NCBI GenBank assembly: GCA_014529385.2
Contig: CM043963.1
Coordinates: 150,441,717-150,505,716, forward strand
Source: Adiantum capillus-veneris
Taxonomy: Eukaryota; Streptophyta; Polypodiopsida; Polypodiales; Pteridaceae
DNA length: 64,000 nt
Direction: 5' to 3'
Numbering within the stretch: position 1 is the stretch's first letter; each line of letters begins with the position of its first letter. The notes beneath the pieces were generated by a model. It was not told where the DNA came from. It ran no database searches and saw only the letters and a list, made by a program, of their open reading frames with translations. This document shows positions 1-10,399 of this stretch, piece after piece. The translations under genes were made by a program, and so were the position numbers.

Positions 1-426
1 TGCTGGTTTAGCGATGGCGAGGGAGGAGCGTGAGCGTGAGTAGCAATGAGTTCTTCGGTGTTTCTTTTTATATTAATCTTTGAGCAAAGTACAGCTCCCG
101 CGGGTCCTCAGCTCTCAGACTTTGTGTCCAAATGCTCTGAGAAGTGAGGCCCTTGGGTCCCTTTTATTCTTACATAGGGATGCTAAAAGCATAGCCCCCC
201 AAAGCAAAAACTCAAAAGCAATGGGTTCCAAAAGCAAGTGGCTCTAAAATCTGCCAAAAGCAACTAGCACAGATTTTTCCGTACAGCAGGCCACGTCAGC
301 ATGTCAACGCAAAAAGCGGAAATCCGTACGCTATGCCACATCAGCTAGTCAATGCGATTTACGGGGATCCGCATAGCGTACTCTGCCTGCCACGTCAGCA
401 GTTTGCCACGTCACCGTTTTGTGACA
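1..426 (-). repeat. 3' LTR of C1 (partial)
   Basis: Aligns with the 5' LTR from about base 51 onward, sharing the block around the phrase ctctgagaagtgaggcccttgg. On the minus strand it begins TGTCAC directly after the polypurine tract. Its U3 part holds three exact GCCACGTCA motifs at 290, 389 and 405 plus a variant near 336. The first 50 bases do not match the other LTR, so the outer end is either diverged or outside the window. Confidence 0.85.
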
Positions 427-442
427 TACCCCCCTCTTGAAA
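427..442 (-). other. Polypurine tract of C1
   Basis: On the minus strand TTTCAAGAGGGGGGTA directly precedes the LTR start TGTCAC. This is the expected plus-strand priming site. The same tract recurs next to the C2 LTR at 57941. Confidence 0.85.
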
Positions 443-981
443 GAATTGTAATCGCCCTCGATTACGCCTGCAAAACAAACAGAGGCCATAAACCAGTTTA
501 GCAGACACTGACTCTTAGGTATCGACGCACTAGAGATGACACATCTAGCACGTGTACAAAGACGACAGTCATATCACCTCACATGACATCACATCACAAT
601 TCAATCACAGAAAATTCATTCCAAATCTGAGACCATGACCTCCAACAATGTATTTAGTAACCGCATCTAGATCCAACCCGAACCTCACTGATGTCGGATT
701 AACTAATCCTTATTGCGATCATGTCTATAGAGATTTTCAAGACCGAAATGCTGCAGTCATTTCTTCTTTTAGTTCCTGCACTCAAACAAGTCACATGAGA
801 GAGTACAAAACAATTAAGTTCAATTTAGGAAATTCCATTTCATAAAGTCATATAGCAAAATCCTGTCTGCACAGCAGTATCCCTGAAACCCAAAGGGATA
901 TCAGTGACTCTATTCAATCCACGTAATCTGTGACAAAGAAGCGGAGTGACTCCCCTCTTGTGCAATCCCTCTGCACCAGAT
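443..981. other. Non-coding 3' region of C1
   Basis: Lies between the end of the polyprotein and the polypurine tract. It is similar to 57960-58500 in C2, including the stretch beginning tgtaatcgccctcgattacgcc, so it is a normal 3' untranslated part of the element. I see no credible open frame in it. Confidence 0.7.
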
Positions 982-1218
982 TCAACCCTGCTGATCTGCG
1001 GCATCTCTCGGAGTAGACGCAGCTAAATGGAATGTCTCAAGGTAAAGTTCCAAAATCTGAGGAGTATCTGCTAGGTCCTCCTCCTCCATCCACTTCGCAT
1101 CCAATGCCGGATAGTTCTTGAATTTAACTAAGAACCGCTGAATCACTTTACCTTTCACTTTTCTTTCCTTGTGTGCCAAAATCTGTTTGGGAACGAGTAT
1201 CTCCTCGCTCTCTTTCAC
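982..1218 (-). pseudogene. Chromodomain of C1 polyprotein
   Basis: Encodes a chromodomain at the C-terminal end of the former integrase. Visible landmarks are EILVPKQIL, then RFLVKFKNYPALDAKWMEEE and a helix ending LYLETF, which match the chromo fold of three strands and a helix. In chromoviruses this module reads histone marks and steers integration toward heterochromatin. The same block occurs in C2 (58540-58730, broken) and in element D (21551-21802, plus strand). This stretch is open, but it is separated by stops from the upstream integrase, so it is annotated as part of a dead polyprotein. Confidence 0.88.
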
Positions 1219-2330
1219 TTCGGGTTGCTCATCAGGCTCCCCACAACTGGCACGTCACCTTTAAAATGTTTTAAGAGACTCACATGGAATGCATTGTGAA
1301 TTTTCCAAGTATCTGGCAGCTTGAGTCAAAAGGAGACATCATTTATGTTTTCTTTAATCTAGAAAGGGCCATAACACCTCATGCTAAGCTTGCGAAAAAG
1401 CCACTCCTTTCAATTTCGCTTCCTTAGGCGTGCCTTTTCAAAACATAAGAGCACCCAATCGTCTTCCTTTAATTTCAAGTCGCGTCGATGTCGATCTTCC
1501 GCCTTCTTGTGTCATTCTTGAGACTTCTCTAGAGCCTCGCGGACCTTGGCAAAAGCAGTCATGTCCCTCGTGTACTAGTTGGCTTCAAAATCTTGTCCTT
1601 AGTGCTAAGAAAGGGAAGAACCCTCTGAGCACCTTCAATGGCGCTTCCCCGTCGAAGAGTGAACCGTGTTACTGTAGGCAAATTCCACCAAAGGCAAATT
1701 TTTTTCCCATTGAGTCTTTTGATAAGAGATGTAACACTTCAACAAATCCAAAACAACTAAATTTGCCATCTCAGATTGCCCATCTGTCTGCCGGTAGAAA
1801 GATGACGAGAACTGCAACCTTGTGCCAATGTTCTCCCAAATAGCCGTCCAAACACTTGTGAATCGGAAATTTCTGTCGGAGACTATTGTCTCAGGCATAC
1901 CATGTAATCAAAATATTTGTGCAATGCACAGTCTCGCTAAATGGTCTAGCTTGACTATTTTCTTTACTATAATGAAGTGAGCTTGCTTGCCAATGACAGT
2001 CCAAATGCCATCGTGCCCACTCTGTCTTCGGGAAATCAAAGATGAAATCCATTGCAATACTTTGAAAGGGGCGGGTGAGAATGGGTGAAAGGCTGTAGTA
2101 ATCCGTGTGCCTTATGCCTATCAAACTTCACCTTTTGGCATACTAAACAACTGCGAACAAAGTCGTCGACATCCTTCTTGAGTCTCGGCCAATAGAAATA
2201 ATGCTCCACCCCCTTCAAGGTGGTATCGAAGTCGTGGTGACCCGTAAACGATGGACAGTTGCACTTTGTCAAGACCTTTTCGCTCAAAGGTTGTGTGACA
2301 CACAACATCGTTTTCTTCATCAAGTAGCCA
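1219..2330 (-). pseudogene. Integrase of C1
   Basis: Broken integrase in three visible parts. The zinc-binding N-terminus (about 2036-2323) shows a histidine pair in a GHHDFDTTL context and the LVCQKVK cysteine pair. The DDE core is spread over 1635-2124, with TDGQSEMAN and PLVEFAYSN. The C-terminal region near 1230-1440 keeps the NAFHVSLLKHFKGD phrase typical of chromovirus integrases. Integrase joins the cDNA ends to host DNA. Several frame changes separate the parts, so no functional product is possible. The equivalent in C2 is better preserved. Confidence 0.85.
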
Positions 2331-2492
2331 TCTTGTATGGAATATCTCGGAACTGTCTCCCATTTTGTATCCGAGTAAGAACATCAGTAAAGTCCGGATC
2401 TGTGGCGTACTAGTCAACCATACCCTCGAAGCTTCTATGATGGATTGCGGAAATAGCCAAGACAAGGGGCTTCCGAGACAATGCATCTGCCA

Positions 2493-2870
2493 CTAAATTT
2501 TTCTGTCCCTAAACATGGACAATCTGGAAGTGAAACTGTGACAAGATGTTAGCCCACTGTATCTGCTTTTCCGAAAGCTGCTTCTGTGATAAGAAGTAGC
2601 GCAGACTCTGATGATCTGTAAAAACGTAAAATCGGCTCCGAATAGATAATGTTGCCACTGTGTAAGAGCATGGATCACTACCAATAGCTCTTTCTCATAA
2701 ATCTGGGCTACCAATTCTGGCCATGAAAACATTCTGCTTTCATAAGCGATCACATGGTCTTCTTGCATCAAGACCACTCCTAGACTACGACCACAAGCAT
2801 CGCAATAAACTTTAAATAGATTTTACAAATCTCGCAAAGCCAACAGTGGTCCAGTAGTCAATTTTTCCTT
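2493..2870 (-). pseudogene. RNase H of C1
   Basis: Remnant of the Ty3-type RNase H that removes the RNA template during reverse transcription. The recognisable part reads VLMQEDHVIAYESRMFS followed by YEKELLVVIHALTQWQHYL, the standard block after the second catalytic residue. It lies between RT and integrase, as expected for Ty3 elements. The upstream part at 2778-2870 is shifted and holds stops. The downstream end, near the TDH motif, is also frame-shifted. Confidence 0.82.
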
Positions 2871-3083
2871 AAGTGTCTAACAAGCAGTCACCTATGTCGG
2901 TCCCCACGAGAAAGGGACTCCTTTTTAAGTCAATAAGTGCAAAGACGAAGCTATCTTTGCAAACTTCCGAACGAACCACCGGTAGTAAGAGCACAAGCCC
3001 AAAAAGCTTCAAACTTCATGAACATTCTTCAAGTCAAGCCAATCGCGGAGTCTCAATTTTGGCCGGGTCCATCTGTACTCATG

Positions 3084-3716
3084 CTATTGAGACGATGTGT
3101 CCCAAGAAATACATCGCCGGCAAGAAAAACTCGCTCTTTTCGGCATTAATAACCAATCTAGGATCGCGGAATGCCTAAAAGACCTATAGCAGATGGTGTC
3201 GGTACTCTGTTCATTCTCAGAGAGAACTATAATGTCATCAAAGAAAGTACCCACAAAAGATCGATGCTCTCGGAAAATCCTATCCATCATTCGATTAAAA
3301 GTTGCTAGTGCATTTGTAAACCCAAAGGGCATCACTTAAAATTCGTATAAACCAAAGCTTGTCCGAAAGGCTGTCTTGTAGACACCTCCCGATGTGATTA
3401 TGATATGACGATATCCGCTTTTCAAATCAATCCTACTGGAACAAGAGGATCCCTGAAGTCTATCAAGAATATCATCGATCCTTGGAATCGGGAGTCTGTT
3501 CTTGATGGTGATTTTATTGAGAGCTCTATAGTCAATGCACATTCTCCAAGATCCGTCTTTCTTTGGTACTAGTAAAACTGGAGAACAGTAAGGTGAAGTA
3601 CTAGGTTGGATGAGACCCTTTTCAAGAAGGTCTTTCACTTGGTTCATGATTTCTTCATTCTGGGCTCGGCTAACACGGTAAGATGGCCGGTTCGGTGGTG
3701 TGGTTCCAGGGATCAA
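3084..3716 (-). pseudogene. Reverse transcriptase of C1
   Basis: Ty3-type reverse transcriptase in two adjacent frames. The 3336-3716 part holds the fingers and palm start: [36 protein letters not shown] and RIDLKSGY. The 3084-3335 part has MPFGFTNALATFNRMMD and the catalytic FFDDIIV near 3235. The FFDD form replaces the more common YVDD and is also visible in C2, so it is a family trait. One frameshift separates the two parts at about 3336, and further stops follow. The product would have copied the element RNA to DNA inside cytoplasmic particles. Confidence 0.9.
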
Positions 3717-3908
3717 ATCAATAGTGTGGTCCTCAAGACGAGATGGAGATAACTCGCCTGGTAGGCCTTCTGAGAAACACTCAGCATGTGTGTGCAGAAA
3801 TTCTTATCGTTCTTTGTCCAATTCAGACATGTTCGTTCGTTGTTCATCATTCAATTCTTTCAAATATGGCCAAAGCCGATACAATAGGGACGGACTTGCA
3901 CTTCAATT

Positions 3909-4360
3909 TTACATTTCAAGTACAAATTTCATGCCCTTCTCATTGGTTAAAGTCGCTTTCTTGGCCCGATAGTCGACCACGGCGTTGTTCTTGTGGTACC
4001 CAAGGATTCCTAGGAGGACGTCACACCCTTCCAAAGGCATGATGTAAAAGTCCTCATGCCCTGAATACCCATGACAATGCAAATGAAGTTTGCCAATGAC
4101 AAGTGTAATGGCTACATCACGTCTGGGCGCCGCTAGAACTGCCTCCGCTGGTGGCCCCATCCTGTCGGGCGTAAATCTCGAGTCGAGCCACCAATTCAAG
4201 TGAAATGAAGTTGGCCTTGGCTCCTCCATCAAAGAAAATGAGGACATACTGATCTTTTACTTTGCCCCATGCATGGCAAAGTTTCGTACTTTCATCTATC
4301 TGACTTGGGTCAGTTCCCATGCAATCCAGTACCAGTCCTGCTTTCATCCTAAGAACTCTC
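3909..4360 (-). pseudogene. Aspartic protease of C1
   Basis: Retropepsin-like protease that would process the Gag-Pol polyprotein. The active-site region reads LIFFDGGAKANFIS, so the usual D-S/T-G is D-G-G. A later strand reads DFYIMPLEGCDVLLGI, the flap-distal block found in plant Ty3 proteases, followed by the KKATLTNEKG connector to RT. Two overlapping frames carry the pieces, implying one frameshift near 4117-4247. C2 carries the same domain with H-G-G at the active site. Confidence 0.85.
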
Positions 4361-4397
4361 AGGCCTTTCTTCAATTTGTCCTCTTTTGTGCCTTTGT

Positions 4398-4448
4398 GGG
4401 GCACTTTGCAACGATGTGCCCTTGTTCCCTGCAACCAAAACACTTCCC
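4398..4448 (-). other. CCHC zinc knuckle of C1 gag
   Basis: On the minus strand the translation GKCFGCREQGHIVAKCP matches C-X2-C-X4-H-X4-C exactly. This is the RNA-binding nucleocapsid knuckle. It sits at the gag end just before the protease, where it is expected. Confidence 0.9.
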
Positions 4449-5730
4449 CTCTTTGAGATAGTCAACTCTCTGTTCCGCAGTCAATCAGGGTCGTGCTTTC
4501 TGGGAGTTCTTCTTCTTTCTATTGTCGTTTGTCGAGTTCTATCCGGTCCTTTGTGTCAAAACTTCGTAGTGGGGTAGGTCAAGTTACCCGAATGTATCGA
4601 TAATCCCCGCTTAGCATGTCCCATCAGTTGTTGTATGGACTCAGACTTTTGCTCAAGGCAGTAGTCTCGGATCTCTTTAGGGAGTCCGCAGCAAAACCGC
4701 TCAATCTGTCCCTTAAAAGTGACCTTCTTAAACGAAGAGGTCGGTAAAAAAGAATCCCAGAACCTTTCACAATATGCGTCCAAAGTGTCACCCTTGATCA
4801 TCCAGAGATGGTTCCAAGCGGTTTTCACATCTTGTTCGTACTCTTGGGTCAACCAAGAAGAAATAAAGAGTGGTTTGAACTTCAACCACTTGATCGGGGC
4901 TTCTTTCCTCAGAAGAAGAGTGGACCACCATTTTCGTGCATTTTCCTTCAAAAATGTCTTGCCCTCCTGATCTTGGAGTGCTCTAAGTAGTGTCCTGCGG
5001 AGAAGGCTATATCAAACTGCTGAATGAAAGCCAAAGCCTTCGGAGCATCTCGGAATCTGGAAAAGGATTCAAATTTCACTGACTGTCCACCCTCTTTAAA
5101 TTCCTTTATTCTTTTTGTTTTTGTCTTTGAGGAAATCATGTTGGTTGACTCTGTGAAATTGTTTCTTCTTTGCATAAAACATGTGATCGTCGGAGTCCGA
5201 ACTGTCAGAGGATGACTCCTCCACAGAATGTCAGAAACTGGTCAAAATCTGATCTTCTTTGCCTTTTTCCAAAACTTTGTTTCTTGCTTCGTCTTGCCCT
5301 TTCTGTCCTTCTCGCTCGAGATGGAAGAGGAAGAAGAACTCGGTAGTCCTTCAAAACGCACATGCTTCTTCCGTTTTCGTGCAGTTGCAAACAAGAACCG
5401 GGGTGGTCAGTCCCCTTGTTGCGCTTCTTCAATTGCTTCTTTGATGGCTTCTTCGTGTCTAGACGCTAATTGATTCGGGTCTCGACAACATCATGGAGTT
5501 CTTCTTCAATGAACATCCTCGGAGTAGGAAGTTTCTTGGTTGATCCTTGGCAAACTGAAGCATTTGCTTTGCACACTTGTCGACTGCTGTTGACGTTGCA
5601 TCGCCATGAGTTCATGCTGCGAGGGCCGAGGTGGCCCGTACTCATTCTCTGCTAATCCGCTTGAATTTCCCGTACTGCCTCCCGCTTCAGGGGTGGTAGA
5701 TAGAGTCATCTGATTCTTTTCGAAATCCAT
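4449..5730 (-). pseudogene. Gag capsid of C1
   Basis: Degenerate Gag. The likely start is the ATG whose complement lies at 5728-5730, beginning MDFEKNQM, 49 bases after the primer-binding site. A glutamine-rich N-terminus and a lysine-rich linker (5205-5432) come first. The capsid-like retrotransposon-gag domain (4556-5175) follows, with ALAFIQQFDIAFSAGHYLE, ARKWWSTLLL and the helix block around WLTQEYEQD. Gag would build the virus-like particle that packages the RNA. At least three frame breaks are present. The zinc knuckle follows at 4398-4448. Confidence 0.85.
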
Positions 5731-5778
5731 AGGTGCCGCAAGAAGGACCAGATTTCCGGTAGAAGAGAAATCGGCCGT

Positions 5779-5790
5779 GCTCTGATACCA
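5779..5790 (-). other. Primer-binding site of C1
   Basis: The minus strand reads TGGTATCAGAGC, complementary to the 3' end of plant initiator-Met tRNA. It lies one base inside the 5' LTR, whose plus-strand start TGTAAC is at 5792. Confidence 0.95.
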
Positions 5791-5791
5791 T

Positions 5792-6289
5792 TGTAACAAA
5801 CTTGGGCACCCAAGTCTAAAATTTTGTCGCGACACAAGAGAGATTCACTTAACACACTTCACAATTCAATTGATTCGACACGGGACGGTGTAGTTCCATG
5901 CTAAGAGAGATTGACCCCAAAGACTAACGCCCCTTTCGGTATTTCTTTTTGTATTAATCTTTGACAACTCCACCAATCCTCAGCTCTCCGACTCTGCATC
6001 CAGATGCTCTGAGAAGTGAGGCCCTTGGGTCCCTTTTGTTCTTACATAGGGATGCTAAAAGCAGAGCCCAAAAGCAATGGGTTTCAAAAGCAACAGGCTC
6101 TAAAATCTGCAGATTTTCGAAATTCCGTACAATAGGCCACGTCAGCATGTCAGCGCAAAAAGCAAAAATCCATACGTTGTGCCACGTCAACCTATCAGCG
6201 CGATTCATGGGGATCTCGTACAGTGTGCCACGTCAGCGTCCGTACTTGCTTGCCATGTCAGCAATCTGCCACGTCAGCAATCTGTGATA
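5792..6289 (-). repeat. 5' LTR of C1
   Basis: Plus-strand boundaries are TGTAACAAACTTGGG and, at the other end, a diverged TGTGATA that corresponds to TGTGACA in the 3' LTR. The U3 end carries exact GCCACGTCA at 6136, 6181, 6227 and 6268 plus a GCCATGTCA at 6252. This is a dense array of ACGT-core motifs. A block at 5911-5959 is shared with the LTRs of families Z and D. Confidence 0.9.
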
Positions 6290-6853
6290 GACACATCCAG
6301 AGAAACTAGAGGAGGTGATAAGCAATTGAGACATTGCTTGCTCACAAAAACGCACAAGAGCCTAGAGAGGGGCCTATCGAGGATCCATGGATTCGAGTGA
6401 AAGTCCACTCACAGAAGTGTGCACGCCAGAATACTTCCCGAGGATCTGGAGGAGAGGCCATTCTCTTAAGACACAAGTGATGAGTTTTAGGGTTAGGGTT
6501 TTTGCGTCGAGATCAGAAACACAATTGATCCATGCGTTCTTTTGGCTAGTCACAGACTCACTCTCCTTAGAAAGGTGGTCCATACCAATCTCTCGGTCAA
6601 GGCAGAATCCTCTATGCTGTGATTAATTCTCTTCCATGCACTGTATTTGCATTTGTGATCATCTACGTGGCCCTAGGACATCTGAGTGACCTTCGGGTCT
6701 TGGACTAACCTAAGAATTTTGCACGTACTGGCTAAGACTTAGGAGAAGAAGCAACAGCAGAAGGAATCCCCAGTTGTGAAGACTTGCCGAGTGGTTAGGA
6801 TTTAAATCCTAACCCCACCTAACTTAAAGTTTGTTGAGGAGCCACACACACAT
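6290..6853. other. Unassigned spacer
   Basis: I see no coding similarity. It holds a short telomere-like ttttagggttagggttttt at about 6483 and a tRNA A-box-like gccgagtggtta near 6784 next to the palindrome aggatttaaatcct. None of these makes a complete feature. Confidence 0.5.
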
Positions 6854-7266
6854 TGTCACATACACTCAAGTATTCCGTAAAGGACTGAGACATGGGCAAA
6901 TGTACGGCCGCTAACAATTTGCGTTGATTGCCACGTGGCACTGTACAGATTTCTGTCATTCACACTCGCTGGTTTCTCGCAATTTTTGCGTGGCTTTTGG
7001 AGAGAGATGCTTTTGGATGAGAATGCTTTTAGGACTGAAACTTTTGGGGGCTCTACTTTTGGGCATCCCTTGAACTACTTATAAGTGTCCGAGGGGCCAC
7101 TCCTCAAGAGCATCTGGACGCAGAGTTCTCGGAGAGAGTTGTACCCTCACGAGTTGTACTTTGCAAAGTGTAATAATAGAGAAATACCCAGAGGGGTGCT
7201 AGTCTTTGGGGCCAGTGCGTCTTGGCTTGGAACTCCGTCGTGCCGTGTCAACTACTTGCTCTCTCT

Positions 7267-8290
7267 TTTTCACAGTTATGTAAGTGTTTTGAAGTACAAA
7301 GGCGTTGTCAAGTATATAGATGGGTAAAAGCATGCATTGGTGATACCACTATTTCACTTTTTGGTGGTTGGATTAGCAAAAAGTAGGACACAGTTAAATT
7401 TTTGCAAATCTTATCAAAATTTGCGGACATTGCAATTTTGGATTCTCCTTGTCAAAAGCTTTCCAATGATATACAATATGGTTGGTATGTTCATACGGGA
7501 CACATGAAATTGGGATCCATAAGTTGCTATCAAAGTAGTGTCCAAGACACCACTTTTTGGACCACCAAAACATGCTTTGGCCCAGATTGCAAGTATCTCT
7601 GCGTTTTTGTTCGATCCCTAGTCGAACGTGATTACAGTGATATAGACCACAGCTTGCTTCCTTGCCCTCTTCAAATCGAAGCACGATCCTAACAACATTC
7701 AGAGATTCTACAAAAAAAAAAATTATTTCCTTTTTCAAGAGAAAAACCGACCCTACATGAACCTACAGATGGAAGCTATGGAGTTGAATGAAGAAGAAAC
7801 TAAAAAAGGAGTTCGTTTTTGCCCTAAAAAGCTCTAAAAACATTCTTTTTGATGTTTTTCTGTGTTGCAAAGGCGTCTAAATAACTCTTCAATGGTTGAG
7901 AATTTGGATATGCAACAGAAGTCAAAGTTGATCCTCTCGACGAGCTCTACGCATTGACCCAAACTGATTTTGATTCCGATAACTCTGAAAATTAGGGTTT
8001 CCAACATACGCTAAAGAGAACTTAGAAGAAAACGCTAAAGGAAAAGTGAAAGAGTAGAAAAACACCTATTTATATGGACACAAAAGGTCTTTTGACTTTC
8101 CATCTTCATTTGGCTTTTGACTTTCCACCTTCATTCGTCTTTTGACTTTCCACCTTCATTTGTCTTTTCATTTCCTAAACTCGCCCTTCATTTATGCACT
8201 TAATATGTTTTGAAAGAATTTTTAATTTTATGAGATTGGGGAGACCTAATTGATGTTTTTGGAAGCTCTTGTTATTTGTGTACAAATAAC

Positions 8291-8292
<2 letters not shown>
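7267..8292. mobile_element. Unclassified 1-kb insert in Z1
   Basis: Relative to Z2 this is extra sequence placed inside the CT-rich part of the LTR. It has no recognisable protein. It contains a 25-bp tandem repeat (8089-8175) and ends with a near-perfect palindrome at about 8269-8292 (ttgttatttg/caaataacaa arms). It could be a non-autonomous element, or a long LTR variant rather than an insertion. Confidence 0.4.
8089..8175. repeat. 25-bp tandem repeat
   Basis: Three full copies and a partial copy of a unit that starts cttttgactttcca and continues ycttcattyg. Copies start at 8089, 8114, 8139 and 8164 with one to three differences each. Confidence 0.9.

Positions 8293-8328
<36 letters not shown>
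8293..8328. repeat. (CT)18 microsatellite
   Basis: Perfect dinucleotide run inside the 3' part of LTR Z1. The equivalent position in Z2 also carries (CT)n. Confidence 0.98.
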
Positions 8329-8332
<4 letters not shown>

Positions 8333-8404
8333 GTTCAGTAATTTCGTAGTGTCTGTTCGTGTGTTGCTATTGATTTCTCGCTTGGAGTGACCAAGCTTGT
8401 AACA

Positions 8405-8826
8405 ACAACGGTCGACTACACGGTACACCTTTTCTTTTGGCTCACGAGCAATTTCATGAAGCAGTAAGAAACAACCGACAGTTGCATTATCCTCCATAGA
8501 GCCAGAGTACAGGTTTGTAAGCAATGCTACAAGTGAGTTAGTGTGGCTACGTAGACTACTTCCGGAGATTGGCTTTCCCCAACAGATGACCATGATGTAC
8601 TCTAACAACCAGAGTTGTATAGCCATTGCGAGGAATGCAATGTTCCATGCCTAGATCAAGCATATAGAGATACAATACCATTTTGTTCGTGAGAAGACCA
8701 AGGATGGCTCTATTCGACTAGAGTACCAGATAACCCTGTTGATATCTTTACCAAACCTCTTCCACAGGCAACATTATCCTCTCATGCTAGCTTCCTTGGA
8801 CTTGTTTCGCGTCCAGGAGCTGAGAT
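8405..8826 (+). pseudogene. Ty1/copia RNase H fragment
   Basis: C-terminal end of a copia polyprotein. In one frame from about 8450 it reads GSRAIS, a stop, then SSKKQPTVALSSIEPEY, and later SELVWLRRLLPEIG, NNQSCIAIARNAMFHA, a stop, and IKHIEIQYHFVRE. After a frameshift it reads DNPVDIFTKPLPQATL. These are the classic copia RNase H landmarks, including the KKQ...LSS..EAEY block and the KHIE..YHF and IFTK tail. Two stops and a frameshift make it a pseudogene. It starts immediately after LTR Z1. Its 3' end, gagctgagatggtg, resembles the polypurine tract and LTR start of family X (gctgagagggggTGTTAG), so it may derive from the autonomous partner of X. That link is inference. Confidence 0.88.

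Positions 8827-8827
<1 letters not shown>

Positions 8828-8920
<93 letters not shown>
8828..8920. repeat. (TG)n followed by (AG)n
   Basis: About 38 TG units (to 8904) run directly into about eight AG units (to 8920). The LINE-M 3' tail starts at 8921. Confidence 0.98.
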
Positions 8921-8922
<2 letters not shown>

Positions 8923-9219
8923 AAGAAAGAAAGAAAGATTTTATTTACGTCTTCAAAACGCCAAAGAGAACTGGCCTATGAGACAGATCCATGTACAAAA
9001 ATGTGAATATCCTCTGGATATCTGGTATGTGCAAAATAACCGGGTAATAATAGCATCTGATGTAAAAAGTGTAGTATGGTAAGTGACCGAGTAATAACAA
9101 AGCATCCGGTGTGCAGATGTGGGGGTGACCGGGTAATAACAAAACATCCGGTGTACATAAAGAGGCATGTATGTGTGTAGTGAGAGCGAGGGGAGGAGGG
9201 AGGGGGGTGGTGTGGTACA

Positions 9220-9957
9220 TCAGCTCCATCCAGTAGTGATGGCAGGGTGTAGTAGCTGGTACATCCGTGAGCCTGATGTGAGGACTCTGGCTATGCCCGC
9301 CATGTCTAGTGTCTGCTCTGCCCTCCTCTGAATATATGTTGTATGTCGATCCTTGATGGCCTGGACCTCTCGTATGTGTCTCTGAGAGGCCCTGGAGCGA
9401 TATCTTGGTAGTCGTCGTCGCCGCCTAGCTCTAGCCTCCTCAGCCCGTATCAAAGTCATCCCCTGATGTGTGGGTGGCTGTGGCTGCATGGGTACTCTAG
9501 CCAGGAAGTAGTCTGTAAGGTGTCTGCCTGTCTGATTCTCCACCTTCCCCGTCTGGAGGGCTCTCCCTCTATGCTGGTTCATCTCCACCAAGAGTCTCCC
9601 AAGTAGTCTCTGATCTAATGATGTCATCACTGTTTGTAATGAGACCTCTGGCCTGTCAAATAGAGTGGGGTACCGTGATCTGATCTCCGCATAGTGAGGG
9701 CATCTGCATAAGAAGTGGCTCTCACACTCTACCTCCTGCCTGCATAATCTGCATATCCTGGGCTCGCGTGGGACCCGTGCTGCTTTGCCGCTCTCAATGT
9801 CAAGCTGGTGGGATGATACTCTGAGCTGTCCGATGGCTACCCTCATGCCATGTGGTAGGTATATATCCATGTAGTGGGGCCTCTGTATGAACCTGTCCTC
9901 TGTGAGCATAAGGAAATGATCTCTGTAATATGCCATCTTCGTGGCCAATGGCCGCAA
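9220..9957 (-). pseudogene. LINE-M ORF2 C-terminal domain
   Basis: A 245-residue open stretch corresponding to the end of ORF2, after the RT thumb. The core is SSHQLDIESG, then a cysteine-histidine cluster CRLCRQEVECESHFLCRC, which resembles the C-X2-C...H-X4-C motif near the end of many LINE ORF2 proteins. That motif binds nucleic acid and is needed for target-primed reverse transcription in the families studied. Copy 2 has the homologous CRLCHLELETELHYICHC, so the motif is under family constraint. The rest is arginine-rich. This stretch alone is intact, but the upstream frame is broken, so it belongs to a pseudogene. Confidence 0.85.
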
Positions 9958-10399
9958 AGGTGTGAGCCAAGTCTGCTCTACATGTCTCTGTATGAGCTCA
10001 TATCTGACAACTGTGTTCCTCTCAGTGTGTGAGAGGGCCTCGCGCAGTGCATCTGGATCATATTGAGGGAGGCAATCTGTCCATAGAGTAGCCGTATGTC
10101 TGAAGCCAGCTAGTCACACTCGCGTACCATGAAGTCTCATCCCCAGAGTCTGCTAGCCGCGGGAGGCCTCAAGAGCAAGGCGAGGTAGTCTATCTACCCT
10201 CATGTCTCGCAGCCTGTGGAGGTATCCCACTATCTGAAATAGCGCCTCCCTACCATGGGTGGGGCACCGAACTCTACTCTCACAATGTCATGTGGGACTG
10301 ATGGCTTGCTCCGGATCATTCGGGCAAGCAGCAATATCTATGGCCCTCTCGAGCCTGCTCTGATAATCCTGGGGTCCACACTGGGGCAGCGTATAGAAG

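Larger units (their letters stand above)
1..6289 (-). mobile_element. Ty3/gypsy chromovirus, copy C1
   Basis: A degenerate LTR retrotransposon read on the minus strand. From high to low coordinate it runs 5' LTR, initiator-Met PBS, gag with zinc knuckle, aspartic protease, reverse transcriptase, RNase H, integrase, chromodomain, polypurine tract and 3' LTR. This order, with integrase after RT and a terminal chromodomain, is diagnostic of the chromovirus branch of Ty3/gypsy. All coding parts carry stops or frameshifts, so the copy is dead. The 3' LTR runs off the left window edge or diverges in its first 50 bases, so no target-site duplication can be tested. A related copy, C2, lies at 57195-62673 on the same strand. 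Confidence 0.93.
6854..8404 (+). repeat. LTR Z1, interrupted
   Basis: Plus-oriented LTR related to C1/C2 and Z2. It begins TGTCACATACACTC. It shares the conserved block aaataccca...gtctttggggcca at 7171-7214 and ends with cgcttggagtgaccaagcttgtaaca at 8404, matching the end of Z2. Between about 7267 and 8292 a non-coding insert lies where Z2 has a plain (CT)n array. Flanking pentamers cacat and acaac do not match, so no target-site duplication is claimed. Confidence 0.72.

Noticed and set aside
6480-6500. Telomere-like TTTAGGG repeats
   Set aside because: Fewer than three imperfect units; not a telomeric tract.
6780-6815. tRNA-like or SINE head (gccgagtggtta plus a B-box-like gatttaaatcc)
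   Set aside because: The two boxes nearly touch, the arms do not fold into a cloverleaf and no acceptor stem is visible.
7394-7738. Possible host gene in the Z1 insert, open in both strands
   Set aside because: No domain, no splice-compatible continuation, and it lies within a probable mobile insert.
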